This document shows positions 12,931-22,155 of a stretch of DNA of 64,000 nucleotides, piece after piece; positions within the stretch are counted from its first letter, which is position 1; each line of letters opens with the position of its first letter. The stretch is from the NCBI RefSeq assembly GCF_024171765.1, contig NZ_JAMTCI010000002.1, positions 372,001-436,000 on the forward strand. Direction: 5' to 3'. The translations under genes and the position numbers were made by a program. A model generated the notes under the pieces. It was not told the origin of the DNA. It saw nothing but the letters and a program-made list of their open reading frames with translations, and did no database searches. This DNA is from Williamsia deligens. GTDB taxonomy: Bacteria; Actinomycetota; Actinomycetes; Mycobacteriales; Mycobacteriaceae.

Positions 12931-13724
12931 ACCGCGACGGGCGCCTTGATGGCCGGGTGGTGCTGGTAGTCGACGACCTCGATGTCGGAGAAGGTGTAGT
13001 CGAACAACGACTCCCGAGGCGGGAGCCGCAGTGTCGGGTAGGGGTAGGGGTCGCGGGTGAGCTGTTCGCGGACCTGCTCGTGGTGGTTGTCGTAGATGTG
13101 GCAGTCGCCGCCGGTCCACACGAAGTCGCCGACGCCGAGGCCGGCCTGCGCGGCCATCATGTGCGTCAAGAGCGCGTAGGAGGCGATGTTGAACGGCACG
13201 CCGAGGAACAGGTCCGCCGAGCGCTGATAGAGCTGGCAGGACAGCTTGCCGTCGGCCACATAGAACTGGAAGAACGCATGGCACGGCGGTAGGGCCATCT
13301 GCGGGATCTCCCCCACGTTCCACGCGGAGACGATGTTGCGACGGGAGTCCGGGTCGCTGCGGAGGAGGTCGAGGGCTGCGGTGATCTGGTCGATGTGCTC
13401 GCCCGACGGGGTCGGCCAGCTCCGCCACTGCACGCCGTAGACGGGTCCGAGTTCGCCGGACGGGTCGGCCCATTCGTCCCAGATCGTCACGCCGTGGTCC
13501 TGCAGCCAGCGGACGTTCGAGTCGCCGCGGAGGAACCAGAGCAGTTCGTACACGATCGACTTGAGGTGCACCCGCTTGGTGGTGATCAGCGGAAACCCCT
13601 CGGCGAGGTCGTAGCGGAGTTGTCGCCCGAAGACGCTGCGGGTGCCGGTGCCCGTGCGATCGGACTTGGGCGTGCCGGTCGCCAACACGTCGCGCAGGAG
13701 GTCTTCATACGGGGTCGCGATCAT
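12927..13724 (-). CDS. thyA: Thymidylate synthase ThyA
   Basis: A 265-aa folate-dependent thymidylate synthase, essentially the length of the E. coli enzyme. The nucleophile C148 is in [11 protein letters not shown], the phosphate-binding Arg is in D-R-T-G-T-G-T-R-S, and the Q-L-Y-Q-R-S-A-D and D-x-H-I-Y-x-N-H motifs are intact. It is the first gene of thyA-dfrA-ycaQ. The ATG at 13724 is preceded by a leaderless TAGACT. Coexistence with thyX gives two independent dTMP routes, one of which does not depend on DHFR. Confidence 0.97.
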   Translation of the reverse strand: MIATPYEDLLRDVLATGTPKSDRTGTGTRSVFGRQLRYDLAEGFPLITTKRVHLKSIVYELLWFLRGDSNVRWLQDHGVTIWDEWADPSGELGPVYGVQWRSWPTPSGEHIDQITAALDLLRSDPDSRRNIVSAWNVGEIPQMALPPCHAFFQFYVADGKLSCQLYQRSADLFLGVPFNIASYALLTHMMAAQAGLGVGDFVWTGGDCHIYDNHHEQVREQLTRDPYPYPTLRLPPRESLFDYTFSDIEVVDYQHHPAIKAPVAV

Positions 13725-13731
13725 CGCGGAC

Positions 13732-13737
13732 AGTCTA
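13732..13737 (-). promoter_or_regulatory. -10 element of the thyA-dfrA unit, leaderless type
   Basis: TAGACT lies 7 nt upstream of the thyA ATG with no Shine-Dalgarno, supporting a leaderless start for thyA. Confidence 0.55.
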
Positions 13738-13750
13738 CGAGAGAGCCCCC

Positions 13751-13788
13751 GGTCGCGGCGGCAGCCACCGGGCTGCGCGCCGCGATCC
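13751..13788 (-). terminator. Imperfect hairpin after the DUF222/HNH gene
   Basis: Arms 13751-13766 and 13771-13788 can pair with a small internal mismatch around a 4-nt loop. It lies 76 nt beyond the HNH stop and just upstream of the thyA promoter, a position expected for a terminator insulating thyA. No U-tract. Confidence 0.4.
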
Positions 13789-13863
13789 ACTCTGTGGAGT
13801 TGTCAAAGGACTACTGCGGTCCTGCCGGCTGGGCAGGGGCGGGTGGTGCTGGTCTGTGGTCGG

Positions 13864-15162
13864 TCAGGCGGCGATGGGGTCGAGTCGCAGGGTGCGGCGG
13901 TTGTAGGCGGGTTGCAGTTCGCGTCGGGGGTCGACGGTGGCGGGTGGTCGGATCCAGGGATGCCGGTCGGGTCCCATCTCGATCTCCCAGCCGTGCTGGT
14001 GCACGGCGATGTGGCAGGTCCGGCACAGCAGGCACCCGTTGTCGCAGGTGGTCGGGCCACCGTTGGAGTGGAACACAATGTGGTGGACGTCGGTCCACGA
14101 ACCCGGGCTGCCGCACTTGATGCAGCGTTGGTCGCGGGCGATGACGGCTTTGCGGACGCGGCCGGTGAACAACCGCGTGGACGTGGTGATGTCGGCCGGC
14201 GCGTCGTCGATGTCCATGCCGATCCGGGTCACTGCGGCGTCGCAGGAGAGCAACGACACCGCGGTGTCGGTGACGGTGCCCAGCCACTGCAGACTCGGTG
14301 CCCGCCACGGGACGATCTCCCCGCCGGCTCCTGTGGCCGCGGTGGTGGGCACGGTCAGGATCACCTCCGTTCGCGCCGGCGCCACCAGGCCACCGTCCCC
14401 GAGGGCGCGGGAGGCGGATTCCAGGACCTGGGCGAACGCATCGGCCCTGCGCTGGGCCGCGGACCGCGGATCGGGAGTGCCGTCCGGCAGCGGTCGCGGT
14501 CGTGAGGCGGTGTCGATGCAGGAGATCAATCGTTCACCGGTCACCACGTCGAGATCGAACGTGCCCGCGAGTCGCCCGTCGTCACGTTGGCTCCAGGACA
14601 CCTCGTTGAGCGTGGTGTTCTCGGCGACCGGGATCGGCGACTCCTTGTCGTTGTCCTCCTCCTTCGGCTCGTGCTCGACGGCGATCGCCCGGGCCCGGTC
14701 GTCGATCTCCACCGGCGTCCGCCCCGCCAGGGCATGCCCGATCAACGAGGCTTCGGTCTCGACCGCCAACTCCGAGCCGAGCGGCGACCGCGTACGCACA
14801 GCGACCTGCTGCACCCCGCGTGCGACGGCGTCGGCGTACTCCGCCGACAACGACCCGTCCCGCAGATGCCGCGCCAGGGCCGGCAGGTGCTCGATCGCCC
14901 GCCCCAACCGAATCGCCCGCGACGCGACCGCTGGAACGCATCCGTTGCGCCGCAGCAGCTCTCGCACCGACATCCCGAGCCGCTTCGCCGTTCCCTGGCA
15001 TTCGATCTCCCCGGTCAGCCGGGCCAACAGTCCATCCGCGGCATTGCGCGCCGCGACCGCAGCACGCAGCCCCGCCACCAACGCCTCGTCGTCCACAGGC
15101 ATCTCGCACTCGCGAATGGCATCAGCGAGGCGATCCGCCACCTCCACCACCGTCTCGAACAT
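13864..15162 (-). CDS. DUF222 and HNH endonuclease domain protein (13E12-repeat family)
   Basis: A 432-aa protein of a family that is multicopy in many actinobacteria (the 13E12 family of mycobacteria). Residues 1 to about 300 are the helical DUF222 domain. The C-terminal part has an HNH nuclease fold with zinc-type cysteines: C-I-K-C, then D-V-H-H-I-V with the HNH histidine pair, then C-L-L-C-R-T-C-H and H-Q-H-G-W. Start ATG 15162 is supported by TAGTGT 7 nt upstream. Biological role is unknown; some relatives are linked to mobile DNA, but no inverted repeats or integrase lie beside this copy. It is divergent from the broken winged-helix gene. Confidence 0.85.
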   Translation of the reverse strand: MFETVVEVADRLADAIRECEMPVDDEALVAGLRAAVAARNAADGLLARLTGEIECQGTAKRLGMSVRELLRRNGCVPAVASRAIRLGRAIEHLPALARHLRDGSLSAEYADAVARGVQQVAVRTRSPLGSELAVETEASLIGHALAGRTPVEIDDRARAIAVEHEPKEEDNDKESPIPVAENTTLNEVSWSQRDDGRLAGTFDLDVVTGERLISCIDTASRPRPLPDGTPDPRSAAQRRADAFAQVLESASRALGDGGLVAPARTEVILTVPTTAATGAGGEIVPWRAPSLQWLGTVTDTAVSLLSCDAAVTRIGMDIDDAPADITTSTRLFTGRVRKAVIARDQRCIKCGSPGSWTDVHHIVFHSNGGPTTCDNGCLLCRTCHIAVHQHGWEIEMGPDRHPWIRPPATVDPRRELQPAYNRRTLRLDPIAA

Positions 15163-15169
15163 GTGTACG

Positions 15170-15175
15170 ACACTA
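15170..15175 (-). promoter_or_regulatory. -10 element of the DUF222/HNH gene, leaderless type
   Basis: TAGTGT lies 7 nt upstream of ATG 15162; no Shine-Dalgarno is visible. Confidence 0.5.
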
Positions 15176-15303
15176 GCGGCGGCCACCGACACCTTCCGGC
15201 CGCAACGAGGCCCCAACCCAGAACCTGTTGACAGCCGGCCATCTGGGGATATCGGTGGGTTGCGGACCGCACGATGCCAGAGCGGTTTTGGACAATCGTG
15301 CAC

Positions 15304-15731
15304 ATGACCGATACGCGGAACGATCGAGACGTGCCGGTGCTACGCGCGGCCGTAGAGCCTTTCGGTGCCAATGGCCGACATGCGCAGACCAGCGAGCTCG
15401 CTGAAAAGTGCGGATTCGATGTGGGCACCGTGAAGCGCACAGTCCGCGCTCTTGGCGATAAACCGTTTTTCGAAGTGGTCGAGGACTACGACGGCGACGT
15501 CTCGATCACCGGCCCCCAACGGGTCACGAACTACGGGTCGCAGGACAGTGGCCCTCCCCGGAGTCCCAGCTGGGGCAGATCATCAACGCGCTCGAGATCG
15601 CCGCCGACGACGACGCTCACCCAGAGGAGGAGCGCAGCCGCTTTCGTCAGGCCGCGGCCGTACTGGGTGGAGCAGCGTCGCAGATCGCCATCGGCGCACT
15701 CGGTGGCGCCGGCGGGAACATGCTGTCGTAG
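15304..15731 (+). pseudogene. Winged-helix-like small protein interrupted by a 1-nt frameshift
   Basis: The reading frame from ATG 15304 encodes a helix-turn-helix-like start: selection of a short E-L-A-E-K-C-G-F-D-V-G-T-V-K-R-T-V-R-A-L recognition segment near residues 32-51. It then degenerates after a run of five C at 15513-15517. One base back, the frame continues as T-G-H-E-L-R-V-A-G-Q-W-P-S-P-E followed by an amphipathic helix and stops at 15731. Adding one C to the run restores a continuous protein of about 142 aa of a type common in actinobacteria (H-x-L-R-x-x-G-x-W-P-S). It may be a true pseudogene, a sequencing error, a phase-variable tract or a -1 slippage site. Function is unknown beyond probable DNA binding. 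Confidence 0.65.
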
Positions 15732-15737
15732 CCGAAA

Positions 15738-16190
15738 TCAGTCCATCAGCTGCGCGGCGACGGTGGCACCGAGTTCCCAGCAGGCCTCGAGGTCGGTCTT
15801 GCTCGGCGCACCCGAGACGACGACTGTCGCCGCCGCGCGCGCCCACCCGAGACCCGTCGTGATCGAGTCGACTGCTCGTTCCGCACCCTCGGTGCCCTCG
15901 TTGCCGTGGAGGTACAGCCCGAACGGGCGGCCCTTCGTCGCATCCAACAGCTGGTAGTAGGACACGTCGAACGCGTGCTTCAGCGCGCCCGAGATGTAGC
16001 CAAGGTTCGCCGGCGTCCCGAGCACATATCCGTCGGCTTCAAGCCACTCGACCGGGGACACGACGAGCGCGGGGCGGCGGACCACCTCCACGCCCTCGAT
16101 CTCGGGATCGGACGCACCCGCGACGACGGACTCCAGCATCTCCTGGCAGTGCGGCGACGGCGTGTGGTGCACGATCAGCAGCCGGCTCAC
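15738..16190 (-). CDS. Flavodoxin-like NAD(P)H reductase family protein
   Basis: A 150-aa flavodoxin-fold protein. The FMN phosphate loop is H-H-T-P-S-P-H-C at residues 7-14, and the second flavin loop is G-T-P-A-N-L-G-Y-I-S-G, followed by a third G-N-E-G-T-E-G. It resembles Rv2771c, which is next to the Rv2772c and dapB homologues in M. tuberculosis, the same order as here. The start is GTG 16190, overlapping the stop of the upstream membrane protein gene as GTGA. Electron partner and substrate are unknown. Confidence 0.8.
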   Translation of the reverse strand: MSRLLIVHHTPSPHCQEMLESVVAGASDPEIEGVEVVRRPALVVSPVEWLEADGYVLGTPANLGYISGALKHAFDVSYYQLLDATKGRPFGLYLHGNEGTEGAERAVDSITTGLGWARAAATVVVSGAPSKTDLEACWELGATVAAQLMD

Positions 16191-16678
16191 GCCGATTCCT
16201 GCCGCTCCGTCTTCTCCTGCGCCACGGCACGTTTCATCATCTGACGGGCACGGGTGCGATCGCCGGCGTAGTCGTAGGCGCGCGCGATCCGATACGTGTT
16301 CCGCCAGTTCTCGGGATCGGCTTCCCACTCCGTGCGGACCTGCGCGAACAGCTCGTCCGCGGCGTCCCGCTCGATACGACCCGACGGACGGCGGGGCAGG
16401 TCGGAGACGTCGATCTCCCGCCCCTCGTCGCGCGCACGCCGCGCGAGGCGCTGGTGGGTGATGCCCGCCCGAACCGTCGCGACAGCCATCCACACCCCGA
16501 GCAGCGGCAGGATGAGCACACCGACGCCGAGCCCCACCCCGACCACCCCGCCGTCGCGGATGAGCTGCACCCCACGGAACCCGAGCAGCCCGATGTAGAA
16601 GCCGAGCAGCACCAGGATCACGACGATCGTCACGACGATCGGACGGGCGTCGCGGGTGTAGAAGTCGCGGCGGGCCAT
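16187..16678 (-). CDS. Conserved membrane protein upstream of the flavodoxin gene (Rv2772c-like)
   Basis: A 163-aa protein with two membrane helices near the N-terminus (about residues 13-35 and 43-70). A soluble C-terminal half follows that ends in a helical region with W-E-A-D-P-E-N-W-R-N-T-Y-R-I-A-R-A, which looks like a single TPR-like helix pair. It starts 5 bp after the dapB stop and overlaps the flavodoxin gene by 4 bp, so dapB and these two genes form one transcription unit. No function can be assigned; conservation of the trio across Mycobacteriales is known from gene order. Confidence 0.75.
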   Translation of the reverse strand: MARRDFYTRDARPIVVTIVVILVLLGFYIGLLGFRGVQLIRDGGVVGVGLGVGVLILPLLGVWMAVATVRAGITHQRLARRARDEGREIDVSDLPRRPSGRIERDAADELFAQVRTEWEADPENWRNTYRIARAYDYAGDRTRARQMMKRAVAQEKTERQESA

Positions 16679-16683
16679 CGTGG

Positions 16684-17484
<801 letters not shown>

Positions 17485-19062
17485 TCAGGCCCCTCGGATC
17501 AGGTCGGCGCACTTCTCGGCCATCGTCATGACCGTGATGTTCGGGTTGACCGTGGGCAGCTTGGGCATCGCCGACGCGTCGACGACCCGGAGGCGCTGCG
17601 TCCCCCGGACGCGGAGCTGCGGGTCGAGCACAGCCATCCGGTCCCCGTCGACGCCCATCCGGGCCGTCGCGGCCGGGTGGTACACGGTGTTGTGCGTCTT
17701 GTGCATGTAGTCGACGAGGTCGTCGTCGGTGACGGCGTCGGGCCCGGGCGCCAGTTCCCGCGCGATCCACCCCTTCAGGGCCTCCTGCTCGGCGATCTCC
17801 CGCGCCAGGCGGATGCCGGCGGTCATTACGCGCTCGTCGTGGTGGTCGGGGTCGGTGAAGTACCGCGGGTCGACGCGGGCGCGGTCCCGGAAATCGCGGC
17901 TGCGCAGCTTCACCGTGCCGCGGGACCGCCCCTGGGTGACGTTGGGCGTCAGGCAGAACCCGTTGTCGGTGGTGGGGTATCCCCACCGCAGGGTGTTCAT
18001 GTCGAACGGGACGCTGCCGTAGTGCATCATCACGTCGGGCAGCGGCAGGTCGGGTTCTGTCGTCGCGAACACCCCGATCTCCCACCACTGACTCGAGCTG
18101 GTCACCATCGGCTTCGACGCCTCCCAGAAGACGAGGCCCTCGACGTGGTCGTCGAGGTTCTCCCCCACCCCCGGCGAGTCGACGCGGACGTCGATACCGA
18201 ACTCCCGCAACTGATCCGCAGGGCCGATGCCGGAGAGCATGAGCAGCTTGGGGGTGTCGATCGCACCGGCGGTGACGATGACCTCGCGGCGCGCTCCGAC
18301 GACGTCGAACCCGGTGAGGTCGGGACGCTGGTAGCGCGCACCCGTGGCGGTCGTGCCGTCGAAGGTGATCTGCTGCACCCAGCAACCGGTGCGGATCTCG
18401 AGGTTGGGTCGTCGTCCCATGATCGGGTGCAGGTACGCATGCGAGGTCGACATGCGCTTGCCGTCCTCACCGGCGTTGATCTGGAACCAACCGGCACCGT
18501 TGCGGACGGTCTCACCCCGGTTGAACCCCACCGTCGGCAGGCCCACCGCCGCGGCTGCGTCGAGAAGTGCTGCACCACAGGGGTCGAGCGGAGGGATGTC
18601 GCGCAGACGCACCGGCCCGTCGTGGCCGTGGTCGCCGGGCGCATCGTTGTTCTCCACACGCCGGACCAGCGGATGGACGTCCGCGGAGCCCCACCCGGTG
18701 AGACCCATCTGCTCCCACTCGTCGAGGTACTCCGCGGGCGGCCAGAAAGCGATGCACGAGTTGTGCGACGAACACCCACCGAGCACCTTCGCCCGGGCGT
18801 GCCGCATGAAGCTGTTGCCCCGCTCCTGCGGTTCGATCGGGTAGTCCCAGTCGTACCCGGAGTCCAGCAGGTGCATCCAGTCGCTGAGGATGAGCACCGC
18901 CGGGTCGTCGACGTCGCTCGGTCCGGCCTCGACGAGACAGACCGTCACCGACGGGTCCTCGGAGAGTCGGGCGGCGAGAACACATCCGGCGGTTCCCCCG
19001 CCGAGGATGACGTAGTCGAACTCCCCTGCGGTGACGGTGGTGTCGGTCAACGGATCGGCCAT
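17485..19062 (-). CDS. codA: Choline oxidase (GMC flavoprotein)
   Basis: A 525-aa GMC oxidoreductase that oxidises choline to betaine aldehyde (and on to betaine) with O2, producing H2O2. It looks like choline oxidase rather than the membrane choline dehydrogenase BetA. The FAD-linking His is H100 in K-V-L-G-G-C-S-S-H-N-S. The active-site residues known from the Arthrobacter enzyme (E312, H351, V464, H466, N510) have counterparts E309, H347, V460, H462 and N506 with matching surroundings (H-V-E-G, M-M-H-Y-G-S-V, N-T-V-Y-H-P, V-N-P-N-I-T). The start ATG 19062 has GGGAG upstream. It is the last gene of the choline operon, 4 bp after the permease stop. The symbol codA is shared with cytosine deaminase. 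Confidence 0.93.
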   Translation of the reverse strand: MADPLTDTTVTAGEFDYVILGGGTAGCVLAARLSEDPSVTVCLVEAGPSDVDDPAVLILSDWMHLLDSGYDWDYPIEPQERGNSFMRHARAKVLGGCSSHNSCIAFWPPAEYLDEWEQMGLTGWGSADVHPLVRRVENNDAPGDHGHDGPVRLRDIPPLDPCGAALLDAAAAVGLPTVGFNRGETVRNGAGWFQINAGEDGKRMSTSHAYLHPIMGRRPNLEIRTGCWVQQITFDGTTATGARYQRPDLTGFDVVGARREVIVTAGAIDTPKLLMLSGIGPADQLREFGIDVRVDSPGVGENLDDHVEGLVFWEASKPMVTSSSQWWEIGVFATTEPDLPLPDVMMHYGSVPFDMNTLRWGYPTTDNGFCLTPNVTQGRSRGTVKLRSRDFRDRARVDPRYFTDPDHHDERVMTAGIRLAREIAEQEALKGWIARELAPGPDAVTDDDLVDYMHKTHNTVYHPAATARMGVDGDRMAVLDPQLRVRGTQRLRVVDASAMPKLPTVNPNITVMTMAEKCADLIRGA

Positions 19063-19066
19063 GTGC

Positions 19067-20617
19067 TCAGACTCCCTCGGGTCCGGGGAACGGTTCGGCG
19101 GCGACGGCATCGGACTTCGTCTCCGATGCGTGGGATCGAAGCGTGCCCATCCCGCGGCTGCCGACGGTGAAGTACCAGAGGAGACCGACGCCCCCGATGA
19201 CGCCGATGTAGATGAACGCGGCCCACGTGTTGTACCAGGGTGCGCCGTAGACGGCCGTTCGCGGCCAGGCGAGGTTGATCGCCATCCCGATGCCCCACAG
19301 CACGGCGACGATGTTCACGGGCAGGCCCCAGCGGCCCATCGTGAAGTACCCGCCCGCCTTCAGGTCGGGCGGTGGCCACTGACCGCGGAAACGCTTGAGC
19401 AGCAACGGACCCGTCACCATCAGGTAGGCGATGTAGATCATTATGATGGCCACCGACGTCAGCAGCAGGAAGATGGTCGGCTGGTTGATGTTGATGACAA
19501 GGATCAGGATCGACAGGACCCCGATGAGGACCGACGGGATGACCGGCGCCTGGGTCCGCGGGTGCACCTTCGCCAGCGACTCGCCGAACGGCAGCGCGTT
19601 GTCGCGGGCCATGGCGAAGGTGAGCCGGATGGCGGCGGTGTGCACGGCGAGCGTGCACACGAACACCGCGACCACGATGCATATCAGGAAGATCTTGCCG
19701 ACGGGCCCGTACATGACGTCGAGGACGATCTGTTGCAGTCCACCCTGCGCGCCGAGCGCCGGGTCGGACAGGTTCGGCGCGGCGAGGATGGCGAACACGA
19801 GGATCGCTCCACCGATCACGAACGACGCCAGGATGGCCCGCAGGATCGCTGACGGCGCGGTCTTGCGCGGGTTGACCGTCTCCTCGCCGAGCGACGACGC
19901 GGTGTCGAAGCCGTACATCACGTACCCCGACGCCAGTGAGGCGATGAGGAACGCACCGAGGTAACCGCCGCTCTCCCCCGCGCCGTACCCGTTGGTGGAG
20001 AAGAACACCGCGGGGGTGCGCTCGATGTTGAACGCGAGGATGACCGCGATCAGCACGGCGGCGATGAGTTCGATGAACACCCCCGTGCTGTTGATGATCG
20101 ACATCAACCGGACACCGAAGGCGTTGATGGCGGTGGTCGCGAGCACAAGGATCGACCCCAGCAGAACGGCGTTCGACGGCGACACCACGGAGAGGTCGTC
20201 GGATCCGATGAGGCGGAACCCGCTCCAGATCTTGGGCAGGGTGGAGTCGATCGCCAGCACCACCGCCGACATCGTCACGATCGAGGCGGTGAGCATCATC
20301 CAGCCCGAGAACCACCCGACGACCTTGTTTCCGAGGATCTTCGCCCAGTTGTAGACCGATCCGGCGATCGGGTACTTCGCGGCGAGCTCCATGAAACACA
20401 GTGCGACGGCGAGCTGTCCGACGAAGACGATCGGCCAGCTCCACAGGTACGCCGCCCCGGCGGTGCCGAATCCGAAGTAGAAGAGCTGGAAGGTGCCGGT
20501 GAGGATGGAGATGTAGCTGACACCCGCGGCGAAGCTGGCGAACTTGCCGATGCTGCGGTCGAGGCTCTCCTTGTATCCGAAGTGCTCCATCCCGGTGTCG
20601 GGCGGTGACTGTGTCAT
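19067..20617 (-). CDS. APC-superfamily permease, probable choline or betaine uptake
   Basis: A 516-aa transporter with about 12 membrane helices of the amino acid/GABA permease branch of the APC superfamily. The N-terminus F-G-Y-K-E-S-L-D-R-S-I-G-K-F-A-S-F leads into helix 1, and a G-F-D-T-A-S-S-L-G-E-E-T segment marks the conserved substrate region in the central helices. ATG 20617 overlaps the betaine aldehyde dehydrogenase stop (ATGA) and the stop is 4 bp from choline oxidase. This position inside the operon suggests import of choline, betaine or a methylated amine. Substrate is inference from context; the family also carries GABA and amino acids. Confidence 0.85.
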   Translation of the reverse strand: MTQSPPDTGMEHFGYKESLDRSIGKFASFAAGVSYISILTGTFQLFYFGFGTAGAAYLWSWPIVFVGQLAVALCFMELAAKYPIAGSVYNWAKILGNKVVGWFSGWMMLTASIVTMSAVVLAIDSTLPKIWSGFRLIGSDDLSVVSPSNAVLLGSILVLATTAINAFGVRLMSIINSTGVFIELIAAVLIAVILAFNIERTPAVFFSTNGYGAGESGGYLGAFLIASLASGYVMYGFDTASSLGEETVNPRKTAPSAILRAILASFVIGGAILVFAILAAPNLSDPALGAQGGLQQIVLDVMYGPVGKIFLICIVVAVFVCTLAVHTAAIRLTFAMARDNALPFGESLAKVHPRTQAPVIPSVLIGVLSILILVININQPTIFLLLTSVAIIMIYIAYLMVTGPLLLKRFRGQWPPPDLKAGGYFTMGRWGLPVNIVAVLWGIGMAINLAWPRTAVYGAPWYNTWAAFIYIGVIGGVGLLWYFTVGSRGMGTLRSHASETKSDAVAAEPFPGPEGV

Positions 20618-22155
20618 GACTCGAACCATCCTGCCGTCGGTGCCGCGGTGTTGTTCCAGATGTGTTTGGTCTCCTGGTATTCCGCCAGTCCGGACGGGCC
20701 GAGTTCACGGCCGTTGCCCGATCGGCCGTAGCCACCCCACTCCGCGGCCGGTGTGTAGTAGCCGAAGTCGTTGATCCACACGGTCCCGTGGCGCATCCCG
20801 CGTGCGATGCGTTCGGCCCGTGCGGGATCGGCGGTGCGCACGCCGCCCGCCAACCCGTAGTGGGTGTCGTTGGCGAGCTCGAGCGCCTGCGCCTCGGTGG
20901 TGAACCGTTCCACGGTCAGGATCGGACCGAAGGTCTCGTCCTGGACGATGCGCATCGTGCGGTCGCAGTGGTCGAACACCGTGGGGGCGTAGAAATAGCC
21001 GTCCGCGAGGCGGGGGTCGTCGCGCTCGGGGTCGTCGAGCCGGCGACCACCCGTCACGAGCGAGGCGCCCTCGGCCAGTCCGGACGCGACATGGTCGACG
21101 ATCTTCTCGAGCTGTTGCTGCGAGACGAGCGGTCCCGTCCTGCTCGCGGGATCGGTTCCCGGGCCGACGACGATCGACTCCGCACGAGCAGCCACCGCGG
21201 CGACCAGACGGTCGGCGACGGACTCCTCGACGATCAACCGGGTGCCGGCGGAGCAGACCTGTCCGGAGTGCAGGAACACCCCGGTGACCACCTGGTCGAC
21301 CGTTGCCGCGAACTGCTCCTCGGTGCCGCAGGCGTCGGCGAAGACGACGTGCGGGTTCTTGCCGCCGAGTTCGACGAGCACGCGCGTCACGTGTTTCGCC
21401 GCGGTCGCCGCGATGACCTGGCCGGTCGCGAGACCACCGGTGAACGAGATGAGGTCGACGTCGGGGTCGTCGTTGAGTGCGTCGGACAGATCACGTCCCG
21501 CCCCGAGGACGAGGTTGGCGACGCCGGACGGGACGCCGGCCTCGACGAGCAGCCGTACGAAGGCGATGGTCGTGAGCGGGGTGACCTCGCTGGGCTTGAG
21601 CACCATGGTCGCCCCGGCGGCCAACGCCGGCGCCACCTTCCAGGAGATCTGCAGGAGCGGGTAGTTCCAGGGCGCGATCATCACGCAGACACCGACGGGT
21701 TCGCGGACCACCCTGCTGACGACGGCCGGGTCACCCACGTCGACGACGCGATCGGCGACTGTGGTGACGAGGTCGGCGTAGTAGCGGAACACCGCGGTGA
21801 CGTCGTCGACGTCGATGCGGCTCTCCTCGAGGGTCTTGCCGGTGTCGCGGGTCTCGGTCTCGGCGAGGGACTCACGATCGCGCTGCAGAAGTTCCGCGAC
21901 CCGCCGTAGGAGGTCCGATCTCTCGGCGACGGTCGTGGACCGCCACGGTGAGTCGTCGAATGCTCGGCGCGCGGCGACGATTGCGGCGCGGACGTCGGCG
22001 GGATCGGCCTCGGCGACCTCGGTGATGACGCTCCCGTCGGCCGGGTCGATCACCGCGCGCGTCCGACCCGACGACGCCCCCCGCCACTGTCCGTCGATGT
22101 ACAGATCGTCCACGTTCTCGATCTTTGCGCCTACGAGCACATGTCGCTCACCCAT
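20614..22155 (-). CDS. betB: Betaine aldehyde dehydrogenase
   Basis: A 513-aa aldehyde dehydrogenase that would oxidise betaine aldehyde to glycine betaine with NAD(P)+. The catalytic set is complete: N164 in A-P-W-N-Y-P, E262 in E-L-G-G-K-N-P, and nucleophile C301 in S-G-Q-V-C-S-A-G. The F-G-P and W-G-G-Y-G-R-S-G-N-G-R-E-L-G C-terminal blocks are typical of BADH-like enzymes. ATG 22155 overlaps the end of the Rieske gene by 25 bp; an internal GTG at 22140 is an alternative start and neither has a clear Shine-Dalgarno. It links choline oxidase to the demethylation steps. Its aldehyde specificity is inferred from context. Confidence 0.93.
   Translation of the reverse strand: MGERHVLVGAKIENVDDLYIDGQWRGASSGRTRAVIDPADGSVITEVAEADPADVRAAIVAARRAFDDSPWRSTTVAERSDLLRRVAELLQRDRESLAETETRDTGKTLEESRIDVDDVTAVFRYYADLVTTVADRVVDVGDPAVVSRVVREPVGVCVMIAPWNYPLLQISWKVAPALAAGATMVLKPSEVTPLTTIAFVRLLVEAGVPSGVANLVLGAGRDLSDALNDDPDVDLISFTGGLATGQVIAATAAKHVTRVLVELGGKNPHVVFADACGTEEQFAATVDQVVTGVFLHSGQVCSAGTRLIVEESVADRLVAAVAARAESIVVGPGTDPASRTGPLVSQQQLEKIVDHVASGLAEGASLVTGGRRLDDPERDDPRLADGYFYAPTVFDHCDRTMRIVQDETFGPILTVERFTTEAQALELANDTHYGLAGGVRTADPARAERIARGMRHGTVWINDFGYYTPAAEWGGYGRSGNGRELGPSGLAEYQETKHIWNNTAAPTAGWFES

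Noticed and set aside
13864-15162. DUF222/HNH gene as an active mobile element
   Set aside because: No flanking inverted or direct repeats, integrase or intron core; only family association supports mobility.
19047-20735. 562-codon minus-strand frame overlapping the permease in another frame
   Set aside because: Arg/His/Asp-rich shadow; the permease frame carries the membrane helices and family motifs.
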